DNA of 34,336 bases from Synechococcus sp. CS-1330 (lineage in GTDB: Bacteria; Cyanobacteriota; Cyanobacteriia; PCC-6307; Cyanobiaceae): contig JAHLYR010000060.1 in the NCBI GenBank assembly GCA_025128025.1, forward strand, positions 1-34,336, given 5' to 3'. Both the position numbers and the translations under genes were made by a program. Each line of letters begins with the position of its first letter. Position 1 is the first letter of the stretch. Below, in pieces: positions 1 through 8,223 of this stretch. Below the pieces are notes generated by a model that saw only the letters and a program-made list of their open reading frames with translations, ran no database searches and was not told the origin of the DNA.

Positions 1-320
1 TCAGCCTAAAAAACCAGCCCAAAGTGGCTGAACATGAGACCAAAAGTCCTCAGAAAATGGCCTCAGAGGCAATTCTCGGTCAAAGGCACTCTTTCCTGCT
101 CACTGCCTCCGCTCAAGCCCCGTTTGTCCAGAGATTCCCTTAGCCAGCAAATTAATCATTGAATACCGATGAAGCAAATCTTCACCGGTCACAGTTCATC
201 AGATTTAGCATGAACTAGCCAGCTACTAGTTACAACCCCATCAGCAGCCTTGCGGCCCATAGTGAACATCGATGCTACCGAACCCTTGACTGTGACTTGA
301 ATCCCTCTTGATTTTCCGCC
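1..320. other. Gene-free flank downstream of crtL
   Basis: This stretch is visibly more AT-rich than the rest of the window and holds no reading frame that I can support on either strand. The only structure noticed is a short dyad at 213-231 (AACTAG, 7-base loop, CTAGTT). It lacks a T-run, so I do not call it a terminator for the converging crtL gene. Confidence 0.5.
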
Positions 321-1613
321 TCAACGAGTCAAGATCAAGCCCATACCCAGCGCCAACTCTCGCCCCTGCATGCCCATCAGCCCCGCCTTAACGTTCCAAG
401 GGGCGGTAGCAAATAGCCGCAGCATCGCCACGATCAATTCAGGCACGCTGGCAGTGTTAGCCAAAAAGCCATACCACTGCTCTTTGGGTAGGCTAAAAAA
501 AGTAGCGAAATGGGCGCGCAGCTGGGGCTCGGAGAAGCGCATCAATTTCTCCAGCCCAAATTGGTAGAGGGCGTGTTTACGGCGTAGCTCCGGGGGCCAG
601 AGCGCCTGCCAGCCCGCCTGGGCCAGCTGCAGCGAGTCGGCGGCCGGTTCAGCCCGCAGCCGAGCCGCCACCGCCGCCGCCAGCACCGGCGCCCGGCGCA
701 GCAGCGCCCCCACCAGGTAGCCGGAGGCCGGATGCACCATCGCTGCAGCCCCACCAAAGGCCAGCACGGGCTGATCCAGATCCGGTAGGGGCAGGTTCAT
801 CGGAAACAGGCAAAACTCCTCGTGCTCCACCTGCTCGATGGCCACACCGCGATGGGCCAGCCGCCGCTCGAGGCGCTGCTTGAGCGTGGCGTAGGGCACC
901 GGTGGCGCCAGGGCCAGGGAGGTCTCCTCCACAAAAAACCGTCCCTGCCCCAGATCCATCGCATAGAGAAAGGTGGGGGGCTCGCTGCGCTCCTCGGGGC
1001 TGAGATGGTCGCAGCGATAGTCCATCAGCACGAATTGACCGGGCTGCACCGGCGGCGCCGTGAAGCGTCCCACCACGCCGTAGGCCGCCTGGCCAGCTAC
1101 GGGCCCGCGATCAGGCCGCTGCACAAACACCGCCTTGTGGCCGCTTGCATCCAGCACCAGCCTTGCTTCCAGAACTTCCCCTGCGGCGGTGGCCACTTGG
1201 CTGCGGCCGCTCCCATAGCTCAGCTCCTGTGCATGCCCGCGCAGCCACTGCACACCGGCGGCCTCACAACGCTCCAGCCAGAAATGCTGCAGCCTGTTTT
1301 TGTCGAACAGGCCGTAGTCGCGGCCATGGCAGGTGGGGCTGTTGGCTGAATCGGCAGGGTCGCTGCTGCCGGAGCCGAAGTAACTGCAGGTGTAGCTCCA
1401 GCGGTGCTCCAGCAAGTGGCCCAGGCCGAGGGCATCCACCTCGTCTCCCCAGATCCCGTAGGTGTTGGGCCAGGGATCGCGCCAATCGCTTGCGGACAGC
1501 ACAGCCACCGCCAGCCCCTGCTCCGCCAGCTCAGCGGCGATGGCCAGGGCCGCCGGGCCGCCGCCCACCACCAGCACATCAGTGGGCATCACACCGGTCG
1601 AAACAGAGCTCAT
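321..1613 (-). CDS. crtL: Lycopene cyclase (CrtL type)
   Basis: This 430-residue protein is a FAD/NAD(P)-dependent lycopene cyclase. The family closes the psi-ends of lycopene to beta or epsilon rings, the branch to beta-carotene and zeaxanthin, at the thylakoid or cytoplasmic membrane. The N-terminus carries a Rossmann dinucleotide motif (VVGGGPAALAIA, residues 15-26), followed by the plant/cyanobacterial cyclase signature PNTYGIWGDE (49-58). Length is normal. The ATG start lies 6 bases after the stop of the GNAT relic, and gyrA is further upstream on the same strand, so transcription from the gyrA side is plausible. Picocyanobacteria can carry both beta (crtL-b) and epsilon (crtL-e) paralogues. 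I cannot separate these by eye; beta-cyclase is the default reading. Confidence 0.9.
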   Translation of the reverse strand: MSSVSTGVMPTDVLVVGGGPAALAIAAELAEQGLAVAVLSASDWRDPWPNTYGIWGDEVDALGLGHLLEHRWSYTCSYFGSGSSDPADSANSPTCHGRDYGLFDKNRLQHFWLERCEAAGVQWLRGHAQELSYGSGRSQVATAAGEVLEARLVLDASGHKAVFVQRPDRGPVAGQAAYGVVGRFTAPPVQPGQFVLMDYRCDHLSPEERSEPPTFLYAMDLGQGRFFVEETSLALAPPVPYATLKQRLERRLAHRGVAIEQVEHEEFCLFPMNLPLPDLDQPVLAFGGAAAMVHPASGYLVGALLRRAPVLAAAVAARLRAEPAADSLQLAQAGWQALWPPELRRKHALYQFGLEKLMRFSEPQLRAHFATFFSLPKEQWYGFLANTASVPELIVAMLRLFATAPWNVKAGLMGMQGRELALGMGLILTR

Positions 1614-1619
1614 GCTGCA

Positions 1620-1811
1620 TCACAGGGGCAGATAGAGGCTTCGTGGGGTGTCCTGAAAGGGACGAAAACCATGGTGCGCATAAAACGTCACCGCAGCAGG
1701 CGTCTTGGCATCAACAACTAGGGCATACCCTCCGACCGAGGCCCTGCCGCTGCCAGCGCTGATCGACTTACGGTTGTGAAGGGTTGGGTCGAGCTGCTCC
1801 TCCTCAAACAC
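1620..1811 (-). pseudogene. Internally deleted GNAT toxin (TacT-like) relic
   Basis: The frame encodes 63 residues, GTG start at 1811. Its beginning, EQLDPTLHNRKSIS, matches the usual N-terminus of DUF1778-linked GNAT toxins, where similar residues precede a Cys-Gly. Its end, VVDAKTPAAVTFYAHHGFRP, is the acetyl-CoA-fold C-terminal segment of the same family, closing with LYLPL. The roughly 90-100 central residues, which hold the acetyl-CoA P-loop, are missing, so the two ends are fused in frame. Intact relatives are about 160-170 residues and acetylate aminoacyl-tRNA to stop translation. This copy should be inactive. It overlaps the antitoxin relic by 8 bases and ends 6 bases before crtL. The family assignment is by motif memory, not by a search. 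Confidence 0.72.
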
Positions 1812-1959
1812 GGCTCACGCGAGTCCGGGCCTGCTCAAACGGCTGGGCGATGGCTGCATGAAAGGCCTTGAAATCCTGTTGTGACAGGGTGATCTGCTGA
1901 TCGCGCTGGATAGCTTCGGCTGCACGCGCCTTGGCCGCGAGCCGCACAAACGCCGCCAT
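1804..1959 (-). pseudogene. Truncated DUF1778 (TacA-like) antitoxin relic
   Basis: This 51-residue frame begins 2 bases after the gyrA stop codon. It reads like the C-terminal half of a DUF1778 antitoxin: an FV-[LR]-AA helix, an Arg/Ala-rich stretch, then ITLSQQDFKAFHAAIAQPFE. In intact homologues that last part is the toxin-neutralising segment (usual pattern T-L-S-x-x-x-W/F-x-A-F-L-x-A-L-D-x-P). The N-terminal ribbon-helix-helix DNA-binding half is missing, so the relic cannot autoregulate. With the GNAT relic downstream it keeps the canonical antitoxin-toxin order. The 348-base gyrA-crtL gap is almost entirely filled by this decayed module. Confidence 0.68.
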
Positions 1960-1961
1960 CG

Positions 1962-4643
1962 TCACCCTTCCCCTGCTGGGCTTTCAAGTTCGGCAGGGGA
2001 AGCGCCGGCGTCTTCGGTGGTGAGGGCGCCCTCTTCCTCCAGGGCGGGTACTTCCTCCATGGCGGGCACCTCCTCCTCTTCAGCAGCCGGTGGCACCAGC
2101 ACCACTTCGCTGAGGCGATCGCGGGCATCGAGCTTCTGCAAGCGCACGCCCGTAGCCGCCCGCGACTGCTGCGGCACCGCATCGGCCTGGGTGCGCACGA
2201 TCACCCCCTTCTCGCTCACCAGCAGCAACTCCTCGCCGGCCCCGAGCACCTTGAGGCCCACCAGCACATCACTCTTATTGCGGAACTTGATCGCCCGCAG
2301 GCCCATGCCGGCGCGCTTCTGCAGGCGGAACTGATCCACCGGCACCCGCTTACCCAGGCCGCTGGCACTGGCCACCAGCACCCAAGGACCCTCGCTCGGT
2401 GCCACCTCCTCACTGTCATCGTCTTCGGCGCCCGCCGAACTGGCCACCCGATCGGCGAGCTCGGCGGGCAGCACATCCATGCTCACCAGCTGGTCGCCGG
2501 GGCGCAGGTTCATGGCCCGCACGCCGCGGGCGGTGCGGCCCAGGGGCCGCAACTCCTCGTCGTTGAGACGGAAGTGAATGGTCATGCCGTTGCGCGAGCC
2601 GATCAGGATGCTGTCGCCGGGCAGGGCCAAGCGCACCCAGGTGAGGGCATCCGCCTCCACCAGATCGATGGCGATCAAGCCATTGGAGCGGATGTTGGCA
2701 AAGGCCGATAGGCGGGTGCGCTTAATCGTGCCGCCACTGGTGAGCATCACCAGCACACCGTCATCGGTGAATTCGCTCACCGCCAGCAGCGAGGTGATCT
2801 GCTCCTCGCGGGGAATCGGCAACATCTGCACAATCGGCGTGCCCTTAGCCGCGCGGCTTGAGATCGGCACCCGATAGGCCGGCACGGTGTAAACAACGCC
2901 GCGATCGGAGAACAGCAGCAGGTTGTCGTGGTCGTTGCAGCTGATGAATAGCCGCACCGCCTCCTCACCCTGGGTCTTGGTGCCGGCCTTGCCGCGGGTG
3001 CCGCGGCTGGTGGCCTCGAATTCGCTCACCGGCATCCGCTTCAAGTAGCCGTTCTCGGTGAGCAACACCACCGAACGCTCGTTAGCGATCAGATCGATAT
3101 CTTCGAGGCCGCCCTCGAGATCCAGAATCTCCGTGCGGCGGGGCGAGTGGTAGCGAGTGCGGATCGCGCCGAGCTCTTCGGTAATGATCGTGAGTACGCG
3201 CTCGCGATTGGCCAGGATGTCTTTGTAGTCGGCAATCTTGGCGACTAAATCCTCATGCTCAAGGCGGATCTTGTCTGCCTCGAGGGCCGTCAATCGCCGC
3301 AGCTGCATCTGCAGGATGGCATCGGCCTGGATCTCACTGAGGCCGTGGCGCTCCTGCAGCTGCACGCGGGCCGTGGCCGCATCGGAAGCAGCCCGGATCA
3401 GGGCAATGATCGGATCGAGTTGGTCTAGGGCCAGCAGCAGGCCCAGCAAGATGTGGTCGCGCTCCTCGGCTTTGCGCAGGAAGTAGCGGGTGCGGCGCTC
3501 GATCGTCTCGATGCGGAAGTCGAGAAACACCTGCAGCATCTTGCGCAGGGTGAGCAGCACCGGCTCCGACCTCACCAACGCCAGCATGTAGGCGCTGAAG
3601 TTGTTTTGCAGTGGCGTGAGCTTAAACAGGTTGTTCAGCACCACCTGGGGGTAGGCATCACGGCGCAATTCGATCACAATCCGCATGCCATCGCGGTCGG
3701 ATTCGTCGCGGATATCAGAGATGCCCTCCAGCTTCTTGTCGTTAACCAGCTCGGCGATCCGCTCAATCAGCGAGGCCTTGTTTGTTTGGAAGGGCAATTC
3801 GGTGATGATCACCGCATCCCGGTCGGGGCGGCCCTTCACCTCCAGCGTTTCAATCGAGGCGACGCCCCGCATGGTCACTGAACCGCGACCGGTGGTGTAG
3901 GTGTCACGGATACCGCGGCGACCCAGGATCTGGCCTCCCGTGGGGAAGTCGGGCCCCGGGATGATCGCCATCAACTGCAGATCGTCGATGTCGGGGTTGG
4001 CGATCAGCGCCAACGTGCCGTCGATCAGCTCAGTGAGGTTGTGGGGTGGGATGTTGGTCGCCATGCCCACGGCGATGCCGGTAGAGCCGTTGAGCAGCAG
4101 CTGCGGAATCCGCGCTGGCATCACGGTGGGCTCCTGCTGGGAGCCGTCAAAATTGTCGGCGAAGTCGACCGTCTCGGCCTCGATGTCGTCGAGCAGGCTG
4201 TCGGTGGTCAGCGCCTGCAGCCGGGATTCGGTGTAGCGCATGGCGGCCGGGGGGTCGCCGTCCACCGAGCCAAAGTTGCCGTGCCCATTCACCAGGGGCA
4301 TACGCATGTTGAAGTCCTGGGCCATCCGCACCAGGGCGTCGTATACAGCCGTATCGCCGTGAGGGTGGTACTTACCAAGCACCTCACCCACCACACGGGC
4401 GCACTTCCTGTAGGGCCGGTCGCTGGTCAGACCCAGCTCATACATGGCGTAAAGGATGCGCCGGTGCACCGGCTTGAGGCCATCGCGGGCATCGGGCAGG
4501 GCCCGACCCACGATCACGCTCATCGCATACTCCAAATAGGAGCGCGACATCTCGTTGCGCAGATCGGTCAGGATGATCCGCGAATCACCGTTGCCGCCGG
4601 ACTCCCCCGGTATGTCAGCACCGGGTCCGCTGGGGTCCGCCAT
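1962..4643 (-). CDS. gyrA: DNA gyrase subunit A
   Basis: This 893-residue type IIA topoisomerase subunit is, with GyrB, the ATP-dependent negative supercoiling enzyme. The winged-helix breakage-reunion domain is intact, with catalytic Tyr137 in AAMRYTES and the quinolone-region motif [19 protein letters not shown]. The residue equivalent to E. coli Ser83 is Thr98. A coiled-coil and tower region follows, then a beta-pinwheel C-terminal domain. The position of the GyrA-box reads [10 protein letters not shown] instead of QRRGGKG; this resembles other cyanobacterial GyrA proteins as I recall them. The tail is acidic. The ATG start is only 47 bases from the divergent DUF39 gene, so the two share a short promoter region. 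A GyrA-like ParC paralogue is the main alternative, but the full-length C-terminal pinwheel favours GyrA. Confidence 0.93.
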   Translation of the reverse strand: MADPSGPGADIPGESGGNGDSRIILTDLRNEMSRSYLEYAMSVIVGRALPDARDGLKPVHRRILYAMYELGLTSDRPYRKCARVVGEVLGKYHPHGDTAVYDALVRMAQDFNMRMPLVNGHGNFGSVDGDPPAAMRYTESRLQALTTDSLLDDIEAETVDFADNFDGSQQEPTVMPARIPQLLLNGSTGIAVGMATNIPPHNLTELIDGTLALIANPDIDDLQLMAIIPGPDFPTGGQILGRRGIRDTYTTGRGSVTMRGVASIETLEVKGRPDRDAVIITELPFQTNKASLIERIAELVNDKKLEGISDIRDESDRDGMRIVIELRRDAYPQVVLNNLFKLTPLQNNFSAYMLALVRSEPVLLTLRKMLQVFLDFRIETIERRTRYFLRKAEERDHILLGLLLALDQLDPIIALIRAASDAATARVQLQERHGLSEIQADAILQMQLRRLTALEADKIRLEHEDLVAKIADYKDILANRERVLTIITEELGAIRTRYHSPRRTEILDLEGGLEDIDLIANERSVVLLTENGYLKRMPVSEFEATSRGTRGKAGTKTQGEEAVRLFISCNDHDNLLLFSDRGVVYTVPAYRVPISSRAAKGTPIVQMLPIPREEQITSLLAVSEFTDDGVLVMLTSGGTIKRTRLSAFANIRSNGLIAIDLVEADALTWVRLALPGDSILIGSRNGMTIHFRLNDEELRPLGRTARGVRAMNLRPGDQLVSMDVLPAELADRVASSAGAEDDDSEEVAPSEGPWVLVASASGLGKRVPVDQFRLQKRAGMGLRAIKFRNKSDVLVGLKVLGAGEELLLVSEKGVIVRTQADAVPQQSRAATGVRLQKLDARDRLSEVVLVPPAAEEEEVPAMEEVPALEEEGALTTEDAGASPAELESPAGEG

Positions 4644-4690
4644 GGATGACCGTCTTTACCAGTGGTCAGTTTATCTAAAGCCCAGGGGGA

Positions 4691-5851
4691 ATGCCCAAAT
4701 CCGATCCATTCCCGCCACGCCAGGAGGCGGAGCTACGGCTCAAGCAGCAACGGGGCCAACTGCAGGTGCGCGCCGCCGCTGATTTTCGCAGCCTGGTGCA
4801 GCAAGCCGGGCTGGCCGAGGCCTACGCCAGCACTGATGTGGTGGTGGCAGCCGATGCGGGCTTCAGCGACCAGGCCAGCCTGCTCCTAAGCCTCGGACCC
4901 ACGGATCCACCAATTCGTCTGCGCGACGCACAGCTGGCCGGAGTAGCGGGGCTAGCGGGCTGCGGCAGCGGCGAGCTGGTGCTGCCAATTGGCGGCGGTC
5001 TAGGCGATGCCCCAGGCGGCGCCCAGCTGCTCGGCGCCCTGCTGCAAGGCCGGGCGCTGCCCTTCAACGCCAGCGGCGAGGCCACCGCCCAGCACCCACG
5101 CCGGGAGCTGCACACGGAGCTGAGGCTGGAGCAGATCGGCGCTGGCCGGCTGCTGCTGCAGCGGGCCATCAGCGAAAACGGCGTGGTTGCCCTCAGCCAG
5201 GCGGAGGGGCCCTGCCCCAGCCCCTACGGCACCCTGCTGGGTCCAGCCGCCAACGCCCTTTATTCCTGCGGCGGCGCCGGCAGCATCGGCCTCACCATGC
5301 CGGGGTTGTCGCTGCTGGGGCCTGGCTCACCGGTGCTGGTGGGCGGCAACATCGGCTGGGTGATCGGCGCTGGCAGCGGCCATCAGCCCGGTTGCCGGCG
5401 CCTGGCCAGCGGCCATGCCCGCAGCCCCGGCGCGGCCGCCGCCGTGAGCGTGGATTTGCACGGCCTGCGGCCCGAGTGGGTGCGCCCTTGTTTTTTTGAG
5501 GGCCATGGCAGCGCCCTACTGATTGCAATTGCGGCGCCGGTGCCCCTGATCAATGCCGAGGTAGCGCGCCAGGCCGCCGCTGGCCCCCAGGAGCTCGAGG
5601 CGCCCGTGCTCGATCTGTCGGTGCCGCGGCGCATCAAACCCAGTCTGGGCTCGGTGAGCTACGCCGAACTGCTCAGCGGCACTATTCAGGTGGCAGGCCG
5701 CTCAGTGGCCTGCGCGCCCTCCCACAGCCCGCGACTGGCCGCCGCCGCCTGCGAGGCCTTAATAGCGGCCCTGATCGACGGCAGCTTCCCGCTGCGCCTA
5801 CCGGTCGTGCCGCTGAGCAGCCGCCCCAGCCTGCTGCCGATTGAGGCTTAG
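4691..5851 (+). CDS. DUF39 (HcyBio-type) homocysteine biosynthesis protein
   Basis: The 386-residue product looks like the DUF39/HcyBio family, which in methanogens and some bacteria is linked to making homocysteine from aspartate semialdehyde and sulfide. Supporting motifs are VVVAADAGFSDQAS, LSLGPTDPPIRL (family pattern: nIGxSDPPIK), a central Gly-rich GGGLGDAPGGAQ, and VLVGGNIGWVIGAGSGHQPG. There is no signal peptide or membrane segment. An AGGGGGA purine tract lies just before the ATG. The gene is divergent from gyrA. Hom, which draws on the same aspartate semialdehyde pool, is encoded elsewhere in this window (18307-19620). The enzymatic role in cyanobacteria is inferred only from the family. 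Confidence 0.72.
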   Translation: MPKSDPFPPRQEAELRLKQQRGQLQVRAAADFRSLVQQAGLAEAYASTDVVVAADAGFSDQASLLLSLGPTDPPIRLRDAQLAGVAGLAGCGSGELVLPIGGGLGDAPGGAQLLGALLQGRALPFNASGEATAQHPRRELHTELRLEQIGAGRLLLQRAISENGVVALSQAEGPCPSPYGTLLGPAANALYSCGGAGSIGLTMPGLSLLGPGSPVLVGGNIGWVIGAGSGHQPGCRRLASGHARSPGAAAAVSVDLHGLRPEWVRPCFFEGHGSALLIAIAAPVPLINAEVARQAAAGPQELEAPVLDLSVPRRIKPSLGSVSYAELLSGTIQVAGRSVACAPSHSPRLAAAACEALIAALIDGSFPLRLPVVPLSSRPSLLPIEA

Positions 5852-5893
5852 GGCTTGGAGGCCTAGGTCTTGGAGGACTAGGGCTTGGAGTCT
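5849..5893 (+). repeat. 15-bp tandem repeat, three units, starting at a stop codon
   Basis: Three imperfect units of TAGGGCTTGGAGGCC follow one another. The first TAG is the stop codon of the DUF39 gene. Because the unit is 15 bases, each later unit begins with another in-frame TAG, giving four successive in-frame stops at 5849, 5864, 5879 and 5894. Confidence 0.85.
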
Positions 5894-5944
5894 TAGCCAA
5901 CCGCACCTAAGCTCCCGCCACATTCATATCTCCGCCGCGCCGCC

Positions 5945-6406
5945 ATGGCCGACGACACCACCACCAACCCCAACACCGATCCCGCTCCACAGGCGGCGCC
6001 CCCCGAGCCCAGCATTGCCGCCACCCTGGTGATTGAAGCCAGTCCCAGCGCCAGCTCGCCAGATAACGAGGCCGAGCCCCAAAGCGGCGAAGGTGGTGAG
6101 TGGGAGCTGCTGCTGGGCAAGCTGCGCCAGTGGCTCGATCAAAACGAGCTCAACAACCTGTGGGCCCAGGCCCGCAAACCGGTAACAATCCTGGCTGCCC
6201 TGGTGGGCCTGCTGCTGGTGCTGCGGGTTTACAGCGCCGTGCTCGGTGCCCTCGAAAGCCTGCCCCTGGTGCCCGGCCTGCTCGAGCTGGCTGGGGTGGT
6301 GTGGGCGGTGCGCTACGGCATTCCCAAACTGCTGCGCAGCAGCGAGCGCGAACGGCTGCTGGGCGGTCTGAACCAAAGCTGGAAAGCCTTCCGCGGCAAG
6401 GACTGA
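5945..6406 (+). CDS. CAAD-domain thylakoid membrane protein (CURT1-like)
   Basis: This 153-residue protein has a low-complexity Pro/Ala/Ser/Glu N-terminus (residues 1-55) and an amphipathic helix (ELLLGKLRQWLDQNELNNLWAQ). Two closely spaced membrane helices follow (about 80-97 and 102-122), then a basic amphipathic tail. This is the architecture of the CAAD domain, first seen appended to cyanobacterial aminoacyl-tRNA synthetases and related to plant CURT1, which bends thylakoid membranes. The stand-alone form here fits a thylakoid curvature or organisation role; that function is inferred from the family. It is followed 65 bases later by guaB3 on the same strand. Confidence 0.8.
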   Translation: MADDTTTNPNTDPAPQAAPPEPSIAATLVIEASPSASSPDNEAEPQSGEGGEWELLLGKLRQWLDQNELNNLWAQARKPVTILAALVGLLLVLRVYSAVLGALESLPLVPGLLELAGVVWAVRYGIPKLLRSSERERLLGGLNQSWKAFRGKD

Positions 6407-6471
6407 TCCCGCCTTGCCCCGAGGCCTGCGGGCGGCTGGTTGATAGCTTGTCCCGAATTAGTTAACTCCAG

Positions 6472-7635
6472 GTGGACATTCAGCTCGGTCGCTTCCGCAC
6501 TGTGCGTCGTGCCTACGGCATCGACGAGATCGCCCTGGTGCCGGGTGGCCGCACGGTTGATCCAGCTATCACCGATAGCAGTTGGAGCCTCGGCGGCATC
6601 AGCCGCGAGATTCCGATCATCGCCAGCGCCATGGACGGGGTGGTCGATGTGGCCATGGCGGTGGAACTGAGCAAACAGGGAGCCCTGGGCGTTTTGAACC
6701 TGGAGGGCGTCCAGTGCCGCTACGACGACCCCAATCCCATCCTTGACCGCATCGCCGCGGTGGGCAAGGAGGACTTCGTGCCCCTAATGCAGGAGCTTTA
6801 CAGCCAGCCGGTGCGGGAAGACCTGATTCGTCAGCGGATTGCCGAGATCAAGCAGCAGGGTGGCATCGCGGCGGTGAGCGCCACGCCAGTGGCCGCGCTG
6901 CGATTCGGTAAGGCCATCGCCGAAGCCGGCGCCGACCTCTTCTTTGTGCAGGCAACGGTGGTCAGCACCGAGCACATCGGCCCTGAGGGCCAGGAGAGCC
7001 TCGATCTCGAGCACCTTTGCCGCACCTTCGGGGTGCCCGTAATCATTGGCAATTGCGTCACCTATGAGGTGGCACTGAAGTTGATGCGGGCCGGCGCCGC
7101 CGGCGTGATGGTGGGCATCGGCCCCGGTGCTGCCTGCACCAGCCGCGGCGTGCTGGGCATTGGCATTCCCCAAGCCACCTCAGTTTCCGACTGTGCCGCC
7201 GCCCGCGACGAATATTTGGCCGAGAGCGGCCGCTATGTGCCGATCGTGGCCGATGGCGGCATCGTCAACGGCGGTGACATCTGCAAGTGCCTGGCCTGCG
7301 GCGCCGACGCCGTGATGATCGGCTCCCCCATTGCCCGCGCCAGCGAGGCCCCCGGCCGGGGCTTCCACTGGGGTATGGCCACCCCTAGCCCGGTGCTGCC
7401 ACGCGGCACCCGCATCAAAGTGGGCACCACCGGCAGCCTCGAAAAGATCCTGCGTGGTCCGGCCGGACTCGATGACGGCACCCAGAACCTGCTGGGCTGC
7501 ATTCGCACCTCGATGGGCACCCTCGGCGCCCGCACCATCAAAGACATGCAGAAAGTGGAGGTGGTGGTTGCCCCATCCCTGCTCACCGAGGGCAAGGTCT
7601 ACCAAAAAGCCCAGCAGCTCGGCATGGGCAAATAG
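6472..7635 (+). CDS. guaB3: GuaB3-type IMP dehydrogenase (CBS-less)
   Basis: The 387-residue protein is a TIM-barrel IMP dehydrogenase of the GuaB3 class found in cyanobacteria and actinobacteria. IMPDH oxidises IMP to XMP, the committed step to GMP. Visible features are the N-terminal strand region (ALVPGGRTVDPA), ASAMDGVVDVAMA, a phosphate-binding loop (VADGGIVNGGD), and the catalytic Cys loop GIGPGAACTSRG. There is no CBS-pair insertion, which explains the short length relative to canonical GuaB (about 490 residues). I chose the GTG at 6472. A terminator-like hairpin lies downstream before trxA. GMP reductase is an alternative activity for CBS-less relatives, but the overall pattern is that of the conserved cyanobacterial GuaB3. 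Confidence 0.87.
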   Translation: MDIQLGRFRTVRRAYGIDEIALVPGGRTVDPAITDSSWSLGGISREIPIIASAMDGVVDVAMAVELSKQGALGVLNLEGVQCRYDDPNPILDRIAAVGKEDFVPLMQELYSQPVREDLIRQRIAEIKQQGGIAAVSATPVAALRFGKAIAEAGADLFFVQATVVSTEHIGPEGQESLDLEHLCRTFGVPVIIGNCVTYEVALKLMRAGAAGVMVGIGPGAACTSRGVLGIGIPQATSVSDCAAARDEYLAESGRYVPIVADGGIVNGGDICKCLACGADAVMIGSPIARASEAPGRGFHWGMATPSPVLPRGTRIKVGTTGSLEKILRGPAGLDDGTQNLLGCIRTSMGTLGARTIKDMQKVEVVVAPSLLTEGKVYQKAQQLGMGK

Positions 7636-7725
7636 GCCCGGGCGGTTTTTTCTACAGCCAGGACAGACGGCAGCGTTAGCCTCAATAGGTGCGAGCTTCG
7701 GCTCTCACACTCCTCACACCCTCCA

Positions 7726-7749
7726 GCCCGGCGCGTCCGGGCCTTTTGT
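7726..7749 (+). terminator. Probable intrinsic terminator between guaB3 and trxA
   Basis: A perfect 6-bp stem GCCCGG / CCGGGC with a 5-base loop is followed by CTTTTGTC. A smaller UUCG-tetraloop stem (GAGC-TTCG-GCTC, 7693-7704) lies upstream. The T-run is short, so attenuation or incomplete termination is possible. Confidence 0.5.
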
Positions 7750-7846
7750 CTTCACGCTGCCCAGGCTCACCGGATCACGACCTGCAACGGTCGTGGGTAG
7801 GCCTTAAACAACCTTGCTAGATTCGCCAAACCCTGATCCTGCAAGG

Positions 7847-8170
7847 ATGTCCAGCGCTGCCGCTGTCACTGATGCCTCCTTTGAGCAAGACGTGCTCAAA
7901 AGTGATTTGCCCGTGCTGATCGACTTCTGGGCCCCCTGGTGCGGACCCTGCCGCATGGTGGCTCCAATCGTCGACGAAATCGCCACCGAATTCGAAGGCA
8001 AGATCAAGGTTTTCAAGCTAAACACCGACGAAAATCCCAACGTCGCCAGCCAGTACGGCATCCGCAGCATCCCCACCCTGATGATCTTCAAGGGGGGCCA
8101 GAAGGTCGACACCGTGGTTGGTGCCGTGCCTAAAACCACCCTGTCGTCCACAATTTCCAAGTACCTCTGA
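7847..8170 (+). CDS. trxA: Thioredoxin
   Basis: This 107-residue m-type thioredoxin reduces disulfides in Calvin-cycle and other target enzymes, using electrons from thioredoxin reductase. The active site is WCGPC (residues 31-35), preceded by LIDFWAP; the cis-Pro segment SIPTLMIF and the closing GAVPKTTL are intact. An in-frame TTG at 7814 would add 11 residues without family resemblance, so I chose the ATG at 7847. That gives the standard thioredoxin length and starts [12 protein letters not shown]. The LOG-family frame opens directly after the trxA stop, suggesting a common transcript. Confidence 0.95.
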   Translation: MSSAAAVTDASFEQDVLKSDLPVLIDFWAPWCGPCRMVAPIVDEIATEFEGKIKVFKLNTDENPNVASQYGIRSIPTLMIFKGGQKVDTVVGAVPKTTLSSTISKYL

Positions 8171-8223
8171 GCGCAGTTGAGCACCTAGTTCTGAGCGACC
8201 CATCCCATTTCGGCCAGAGCCCT

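Noticed and set aside
822-1349. Plus-strand 175-codon frame opposite crtL
   Set aside because: It is an antisense shadow of a clear lycopene cyclase gene, with no coding features of its own.
4041-4649. Plus-strand 202-codon frame opposite gyrA
   Set aside because: It is an antisense shadow of the conserved breakage-reunion domain.
7814-7846. TTG start adding 11 residues to thioredoxin
   Set aside because: The internal ATG gives the standard thioredoxin length and N-terminus.
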